Positions 57,971-64,000 of a stretch of 64,000 bases of DNA are shown here, piece by piece. The DNA is taken from the NCBI RefSeq assembly GCF_047675955.1, contig NC_132911.1:69597133-69661132 (forward strand), given 5' to 3'. A program made the position numbers and the translations under genes. The stretch's first letter is position 1. The number at the start of each line of letters is the position of its first letter. The notes under the pieces are model-generated. The model was not told the origin of the DNA. It made no database searches and worked only from the letters and a program-made list of their open reading frames with translations. The stretch is from Chlorocebus sabaeus (lineage: Eukaryota; Chordata; Mammalia; Primates; Cercopithecidae).

Positions 57971-58606
57971 AGGAGAATATCTTTATTACTTGGAGGTAGG
58001 GAATAATTTCTTATGATATGTAAAATATAATGCATGATAAAAGATCTATAAATTTAACTTCACTACATTTAGAGACTTTGGTATTTAGAACTCCTGAATA
58101 TCAATAAATAAATGCCTAAAACAATCCAATAGGAAAATAGAAAAAATACTTGAAGAGACACATTACTATAGTAACCTGATTGCCAATAAACATATAAAAG
58201 ATGCTCAGACATTTTAGAAGTAGGTCAAATACAAATTGACACTACAGTGAAATACGATTTTATACTCACAAGACTGGCAAAAGTTTCAAAGTCTGACATT
58301 ATCAAATTAATCGGGATATGGGAGTTTGATTTAGTACCCTTGCTATGGAAAACACTGATATTATCTAATAGAACTAAAGATGAGTATATTCTATGACCTG
58401 TAAATTCCCCTTATACTTTTGTACCCTGGCAAAACTCTTGTAAACAAATACAAGAATGTTTCTTCACAGAAACACCATGGTCATAGAAAAAAAAGTATGT
58501 CCATAGCAACACTATAATAATAGAAAAAAAATGAAAACAAAATAGAAGCAGAAGTAACCCAAATGTCTATCAAAAGTAGAATGAATAAATCAGTTGTGGT
58601 ATATGA

Positions 58607-58812
58607 AGTCGTTCTTTGGTATTTGTGGGAGATTGGACACCCCCCACCAACAGATACCAGAATCCTTGGATGGTGAAGTCTCTTACATAAATTGTGTAGC
58701 ATTTGCATGTAACCTATGCACAGCCTCCTGTTTACTTTAATCATCTCTAGATTACTTGTAATACCTAATGCAATGCCTACACATCACTTCATTTGTGTGG
58801 ATTCAACCACCA
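58607..58812 (+). mobile_element. MER2 (Tigger-related) transposon, internally deleted
   Basis: GGAGATTGGACACCCCCCAC, GATACCAGAATCCTTGGATG, AAATTGTGTAGCATTTGCAT, TTAATCATCTCTAGATTACT, TAATACCTAATGCAATGCC, and a right end GTGTGGATTCAACC. Confidence 0.9.
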
Positions 58813-59454
58813 GTTGTGAGATAAAACATTACTAATATATCAGCTTCATTCTTTATATTTAAAGTGTTTTACGATTTTAACCAGAATGTATCTTTGTGTG
58901 CATTTCTCAGTACTAATTTTGCCAGAAACGCTGTGAATCTTCTGGCTTCTCAGTTTTAGATCATTTAAAAAATTGGAAGGAGGCAGGGAGTAGTAGCAGA
59001 CTCGTCCATAATGAGCTACTGCAAATTGTGCTCTTGATATTCCTTCTTTATATCCTTAGCCTCAAACATTTTACAGTTAAAAACTCTTCCAAATGAAGGT
59101 TAATGGCAGTTATGGAGAGATAAGACCCAGGGAATGCATAACACTAAGTTGGAATATGTAAAAAGAACTGTTGGCATCTCTTTAGCAGTATGTCAATAAA
59201 AACATCGGAAGAGAGCTAGTAATGCTGAATTGCATCAAATTATCTTCTGCTCTAAGTCAAAGCCTGATTTATGTGTCCCAGTCTAAGGATTATTCTGTGT
59301 TAGGAGTTAGGCAAAATTCACCTGTAGGTCACCCTCTTCTCTTCCAGAATTTTCCATGATGAGATAATCTTTTTCCTCATTGGTGTCTCAAGTGCTCATG
59401 GCATAATAGCCAAATTTCTCTGTGAGCTTTCCAGTTGACAGCATGGAGAGGGTC
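58813..59454. other. Unique DNA, no feature seen
   Basis: No repeat recognised. Confidence 0.4.
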
Positions 59455-59650
59455 AGCCTAGTGTGGTGCATGGACTTTGCAGCCATCCCCCATGCACATC
59501 TGTGTGGCTTTGGGAAACTGGTGCCATCTTTTTTTGCCTTGGTTTTCTAATTTCAAAATAGGAGAGATTGTCATAGGGTTGTTCTGAGGGTTGAACAAAT
59601 CAATATACAAAGCGCCCAGCACATAGTAGGTGCTCCAGAAAAGTTGTCTT
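59455..59650 (+). mobile_element. MIR SINE
   Basis: GGTGCATGGACTTTGCAGCC, TGTGTGGCTTTGGGAAACTG, ATAGGGTTGTTCTGAGGGTT, CAAAGCGCCCAGCACATAGT, AGGTGCTCCAG. Confidence 0.88.
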
Positions 59651-61129
59651 CCCAGTCACTCTCTTTGCACTGGTGACTAAATCCTCCATCCCAATATTCT
59701 GAATGTCTAATTAGAATGGCCGAAGGCTAGAATCTGAGATTATTAAAGAAGGAGGATTAATAGAGCAAAGACACCTAGATTCCTACTCTTACTGCTTATG
59801 ATTATTGTATGTTTTCAAAAAATCATTTATGAGCATTTAGAGCAGTTTTCTGTTGTATGAGCTTTACACTACAAACAACTTTATATTTAAAATTTTTGTG
59901 AGAAACTAGAAATTCAGTCTCAGCATGGCTTGAGATCATAAATAAATGAATGATAAAACAAAGCTACTAAAAATGAATGTGAAATCTCAGAGATTAAGGG
60001 ACTTCATTTGATTTTCACCTACACATTTTAGAAACCATTTTAAAGATGTTTGAATTTTTTTTTAATTTTGTGTTGTGAAATATAGATAATATTTTGGCAA
60101 ACTGGGAAACAAATAACTATTTTAAGGTTGGTTTCAAGAGGCTTCCTCACAGTCAGCTGGTGTTTATTTGTGTCTCCTGTGTGTGGCTTTCCATTTTTCT
60201 TAGCACAATATTAAATAACATGAAAATTTTAATTCTTGCCCTCTAAGGGTTTACATTCTAGAATATCACATTCATTTGGGAGAAAAGTATTCTTTCATTT
60301 TGAAAACAGTAGGCAGATGGTTTAATCCACTGGGTTTAGTTCCAAACAAACAAACAAAAACATTTTTGAGGTGTAGAAAAACTAAAAGAAACAGATAAAA
60401 ACATGTCAAGAGTTTTACATATAGTTTGGCTTCATGGGAACTTTCAATATTAAGGGCAAAAGGGGAATATTATTTACACATTTATCCTAAGTCATCAGCT
60501 TAACATTCTTCTCCAGCTTCCAAAAGATTCCATTGAATTCAGCAAGTATTTTTTCAATACTTACAATGTGCCTGGTTGCTACACAGAAATTGTACTGTCA
60601 TTGGTTTGCCTAATATTTGTTGAACACCCACCATGTACCTGACAAAATTCTAAATCCTGAGACAAGAAGCTTGAATAATACCAACTTCCTGCCTATTCAT
60701 CCAGTATCAGTGTTGAGCTATTTTCTAAATACCAAACATGAATAAAGATGCAAGGAGCCTTGATTTGTGTTTTGTCCACCATTTTCACAATGAAAACTAT
60801 TGAGGTAATGTCAGAATGTGTGCTATATGCATTATAAGACTATAACATGCATGCTGAAGGTTTCCATAGTTATCTGAAGGCAGTTGCTAGCTAGAGATGG
60901 AAATTAATACCATCACTAAATTCCACCCATAACTTCAGTTCCTAATTAAAATTCGAAGTTAAGTAGTATTAAGGACAAGAAATACTAAGTGCAATAAAAT
61001 AAGGAATGCCCTTTAAATAACTGATTCTAAAGCAACAGAGAAAAGAGAGAAGGCTGCAAGATAACTTCCTAAGAAGTCTCTCATCCCTAAATCTATTGCT
61101 GTCTCTTGCCTGCAAAATACCTGCAAGAT
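59651..61129. other. Mostly unique AT-rich DNA
   Basis: 60540-60660 (TACTTACAATGTGCCTGG, TTGTTGAACACCCACCATGT) recalls old antisense MIR/L2-related ends but is too short to place. An AAAC run lies at 60341-60360. Otherwise no feature. Confidence 0.35.
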
Positions 61130-61556
61130 TTCTCATTGTGTTGAGATATAATCACTCCACATAAATCACCTCCTGCTCCCAGAGCTCAGACACAGGTCAC
61201 ATTTCTGACCCTGACACTCAGGAAGCTGAGCTCCTTCTCCATGCGCAACTACTCCTTCAGGCACGTTTTCTATTCCCAAACTAATTCCCCTTTCATTTGC
61301 TCCCAAAACCCTTGTCTTGGTCCTTCATAGCATTTTTCACAATTGTGATTAAGTACTATTTGTTTAATGTCTTTTTCTCCCATTAAATTGTGAGGCCCAT
61401 GAAAAGTGTAACCAGTATTGCTATACAGACTCGGTCCATGCTTTTTGCTTTTCACAACTATATGCCCATTATTGAGCATGGTGCCTGGCACATAACAATA
61501 AACATAAATCAGTGTAGGCATAAATCAGTGAATGAATGAATAAATGATGAATGGAT
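61130..61556 (+). mobile_element. LINE-2 3' end
   Basis: CTTCATAGCATTTTTCACAA, AAATTGTGAGGCCCATGAAA, GAGCATGGTGCCTGGCACAT, AACAATAAACATAAATCAGT, GTGAATGAATGAATAAATGA. Confidence 0.85.
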
Positions 61557-62694
61557 CAATTTCCCAGGTTTAGTCAGAACTACACTAAAGGGCTCATTAT
61601 GAACTCATTCTTGAGCTGAATCTATCGTTGAATAGGATCCCAGAGTGGGAGCTGATCAAAATCATGAAAGACACAATCCCAAATGCCATAATCCAGAATG
61701 CTGAAATCCTGAAAGAACAAAATCCCCAATATCTAAAATCCTGAAAATCACAATTCCAAATGACCATATCCCAAAAATATAATTCGGGAAAAAATATTTT
61801 TAAGTTGACAGTTATTTCCATGTTTTAAGTAGAATTTGTTGGAGAAACATAAAAACATGACAGAAGACATTTTAGGCCACTTTACACAATAAAATAGAAA
61901 ATAACATACATATTTTTGCAATCATAAACACTCAGGTATACTAACAATAGTTGCATGCATATAACAGTTCTGAGCAGATGCACTGTATACATGAAGAAAC
62001 AGGTAAAAGAGAAAAATAAATAAATGCGTATCACAATGGTTGATAATTGTGTGCACCCAGCTTTATATATGCCGTCAACTAAAATACCACAATGGACAAG
62101 CTAAGTCTCTCAACGACAGTGATCAAACACTGCAATAGGTCACCACTGCACATGCAGTCACTCAAAGGGCCAAGATCTCAAGAAATTTTTTCATAAATGC
62201 AGGTGTACAAAAAGGACAGCTCTTTATTTACTGAGGAAGTTTCAATGTTTTTACTCATACACACAATGCTTACACACAGTCAATGTTGTGATAATACACT
62301 TTCGAGGAGTCGAATTTGCAAAAAATGCATAAAATTAATCAGAACTCTTTAAAAGTCTTTACACAATTTGTACCTCCAGTGTTAGAAATGATATGAAAAT
62401 AAAATACATAACAGAGCAAACTGTAAAAAAATGATGCAGACAATTTAAAATAGTAGGGAAAAACTAAAATAAGAAAAAGACCAAAACAAAAAAACTAAAA
62501 AGAAAATTTGACATATGAAAAAGTGTATTACAGGATAGGTTATGGGCAATTGGATGGAGGGAGTCTATAAGAGTTGGTCAACTTTCATGATCATTAACTA
62601 TGTTTTGAAGTCTTGCACCATGATGAATAGCTACGTTTTTTCTTTTATCACATAGCTTTCCTCAGACAGTATGTTCACAATCACTTTCTATTTA

Positions 62695-63080
62695 GTGCTG
62701 CTCTTTTTGAAATCCTTCCATGACTCGATATACACCAACATGAGCATTACCTATTAAATTTTTTTTGGCTTCTGTGCCATGCTTCTATGTTGTTTTGTGT
62801 ACATGGAAATCTATTCTGCACACACTCATGTACGGATCACAGATTTGGTGGAAACAACACTGATGATCAAAGACCAACACCATTGCATATTTTCTTACAC
62901 TATTGTGCAAGTTAGTTATTTTTGAACTGGTTGGTAATTTTGATACCTCCTTTAGGAAAATGTGGTTTTAATTAAAAGCTCCTGGAATTTCATCAGCTAA
63001 AAGAAATGTCAACGCAGACAAATGATGTATTTTTAAACTGAAGTTTTAATCGTTGCCATATTGCATGGTCAGTCCATTCA
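62695..63080 (-). pseudogene. MULE transposase relic (C-terminal part)
   Basis: On the minus strand, in broken frames but in the order known for MuDR/MULE transposases: HAIWQRLKLQFK (63040-63075) like the 'qaiwrklq' helix; ALTFLLADEIPGAFN (62970-63016) like 'aLaFvP.edv..aFe'; EAWHR (62771-62785) like the E-x-WH signature; NAHVGVYRVMEGFQKEQ (62696-62748) like 'hPniwrFie.LkkEq'. Frameshifts and stops separate them. The DDE catalytic core is not visible. Dead copy. Confidence 0.65.
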
Positions 63081-63329
63081 TTTGAATTTTCTGCCAAATG
63101 TGAATAAAGACAATAACAAGGTAGCTGTTCCACCGAACATGATGCAACTAACATTATACAGCCCTACAACCAAAGATGAATGAATTCCTTTGCCAGAATT
63201 CGGCTTTCAGGATTTCAACATTTGGGATTTTAATCTTTCAGGATTATTACTTTAGGGATCTTACATTTTAAGGATTTTGATCTCTCGAGAGTTCAACATC
63301 CTGGATTACAGCATTCAAGATTGTGTCTT

Positions 63330-63632
63330 GCCGGGCGCGGTGGCTCAAGCCTGTAATCCCAGCACTTTGGGAGGCCGAGACGGGCGGATCACGAGGTCAG
63401 GAGATCGAGACCAGCCTGGCTAACACAGTGAAACCCCGTCTCTACTAAAAAATACAAAAAAAATAGCCGGGCGAGGTGGCGGGTGCCTGTAGTCCCAGCT
63501 ACTCGGGAGGCTGAGGCAGGAGAATGGCGAAAACCCGGGAGGCGGAGCTTGCAGTGAGCTGAGATCCGGCCACTGCACTCCAGCCTGGGCGACAGAGGGA
63601 CACTCCGTCTCAAAAAAAAAAAAAAAAAAAAA
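63330..63632 (+). mobile_element. Young AluY, cercopithecid type, full length
   Basis: Target duplication AAGATTGTGTCTT at 63317-63329 and 63633-63645, and a pure A tail of about 24. Diagnostic differences from human AluY: GGTGGCTCAAGCCTG, GAGGCCGAGACGGGCG, CTACTAAAAAATACA, CGGGCGAGGTGG, GAGCTGAGATCCGGCCACTG. Inserted in the right arm of the MULE element. Confidence 0.98.
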
Positions 63633-63664
63633 AAGATTGTGTCTTTCAGGATTATAATCCAACC

Positions 63665-63694
63665 CCACCACCACCACCACCACCACCACCACCA
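63665..63694. repeat. (CCA)n trinucleotide repeat
   Basis: About ten perfect CCA units right after the MULE arm. Probably length-variable. Confidence 0.97.
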
Positions 63695-64000
63695 GCCCTG
63701 CCCCAGTCACTCACTTGAATGGCTTTGTAGTCAAAGTAGACTTTCCATTAGCAAGTATGAATTGAGAACACTTTTGTAATTCTATTACTTAGCATGTTGC
63801 CTGATACATAATAAGTGTTTTGTAAATGTTAGATGGATGATGGATGAATACATGAAAGAAACCAAACCTGGTCATTAGATTTGTCTACAGTTATTTGTCC
63901 TTTGGAATAAGCATAATCATCATCCTCATCAAATGAGCTAAATCTATTTACACAGATTTGAAAAAGTGCAGAGAGATTAAAGGATAGAGAAAATAAAAGG
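63695..64000. other. Probable MIR/L2 tail, then unique DNA
   Basis: 63775-63850 (TAGCATGTTGCCTGATACAT, AATAAGTGTTTTGTAAATGT, TGGATGATGGATGAATACAT) looks like an old MIR/L2 3' end; the rest shows nothing. Confidence 0.45.

Larger units (their letters stand above)
56640..58606 (+). mobile_element. L1M ORF2 3' part, sense, heavily nested
   Basis: ATTCAAAATCCCAACATG, AGGATTTGGCTTGCCAGATA, TATTAAGACTATGTGGTATT, CAAGACTGGCAAAAGTTTCA, GAAACACCATGGTCATAGAA, and AGTTGTGGTATATGAAG at its end. Interrupted by L1P (56810-57234) and a young Alu (57685-57970). MER2 follows at 58607. Confidence 0.75.
61655..63660 (-). mobile_element. MULE/MuDR (Ricksha-type) element, degenerate
   Basis: Two AT-rich arms made of short 'AATCC(T)GAAA' steps face each other. 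The left, about 61655-61790, reads ATGAAAGACACAATCCCAAA, TGCCATAATCCAGAATGCTG. The right, about 63195-63660, reads in reverse complement CTGAAAGACACAATCTTGAA, TGCTGTAATCCAGGATGTTG. Identity over the outer ~50 bp is about 75-80%. An AluY at 63330-63632 interrupts the right arm. Excluding the Alu and one copy of its target duplication, the element is about 1.7 kb. Ricksha is the known MuDR-type family of mammals; that name is from memory. Confidence 0.7.

Noticed and set aside
61597..61821. 74-codon minus frame rich in Phe/Ile/Trp
   Set aside because: Arises from the short-period left arm of the MULE element; no coding role suggested.
1..64000. CRISPR arrays, operons, bacterial promoters, tRNA or rRNA genes
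   Set aside because: No evenly spaced identical repeats with unique spacers, no cloverleaf or rRNA core sequence seen; Alu, MIR and MaLR content shows a primate nuclear genome.

Overview
The window is noncoding primate DNA: AT-rich, intron- or intergenic-like, with no supportable protein-coding gene, tRNA, rRNA or CRISPR array. All open reading frames I examined are short and are explained by repeats (Alu, LINE-1, simple repeats) or by chance. The Alu, L1P and MaLR content makes it a primate. Two young Alu copies (57685-57970 and 63330-63632) share sequence features that I associate with the AluY lineage of Old World monkeys (macaque/baboon group) rather than with human AluY, so a cercopithecid genome is the best guess. 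I cannot name the chromosome or nearest gene.

Layout. 1-7.5 kb: a LINE-1 tail cutting an MST-type LTR, MIRs, one Alu, and MaLR LTRs in both orientations. 7.5-19.9 kb: mostly unique sequence with old MIR, L2, MER5 and LTR fossils and two antisense Alus. 19.98-20.42 kb: a 447-bp GGAA array with a higher-order pattern. 20.4-23.5 kb: an ancient antisense L1M 3' region carrying a nested MST LTR, an Alu and an MLT1 LTR. Inside the MST LTR sits a 157-bp segment that is a near copy of 23476-23630. 24.9-29.9 kb: an old sense-strand L1M/HAL1 copy split by an L1 ORF2 fragment, two MLT1A LTRs, a 1.84-kb antisense L1P and a MaLR fragment.

30-45 kb: L1M and L2 fossils, a THE1/MST LTR, an Alu with a perfect 17-bp target duplication, a MADE1 hairpin inside an L2 end, a shortened Tigger transposon, one LTR nested in another with the interrupted end recovered, several MIRs, and an unexplained 38-bp-arm inverted repeat at 41512-41620. 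45-50.9 kb: long repeat-poor stretches that are the best candidates for conserved regulatory DNA, interrupted by one L1M with an Alu. 50.9-58.8 kb: Alu-dense, with a head-to-head Alu pair 49 bp apart, L1M/HAL1 and L1M pieces, an L1P 3' end with an 18-bp perfect palindrome, a young Alu and a MER2. 59-64 kb: MIR, L2, and a roughly 1.7-kb Mutator-like (MULE/Ricksha-type) element with degenerate terminal inverted repeats and a broken transposase relic on the minus strand, itself hit by a young Alu.

Nothing here works as an operon or pathway. The useful content is the order of insertions, several structural mutations inside repeats, and the repeat-free islands. Family names are from memory of consensus sequences, without a database search; subfamily names are approximate.
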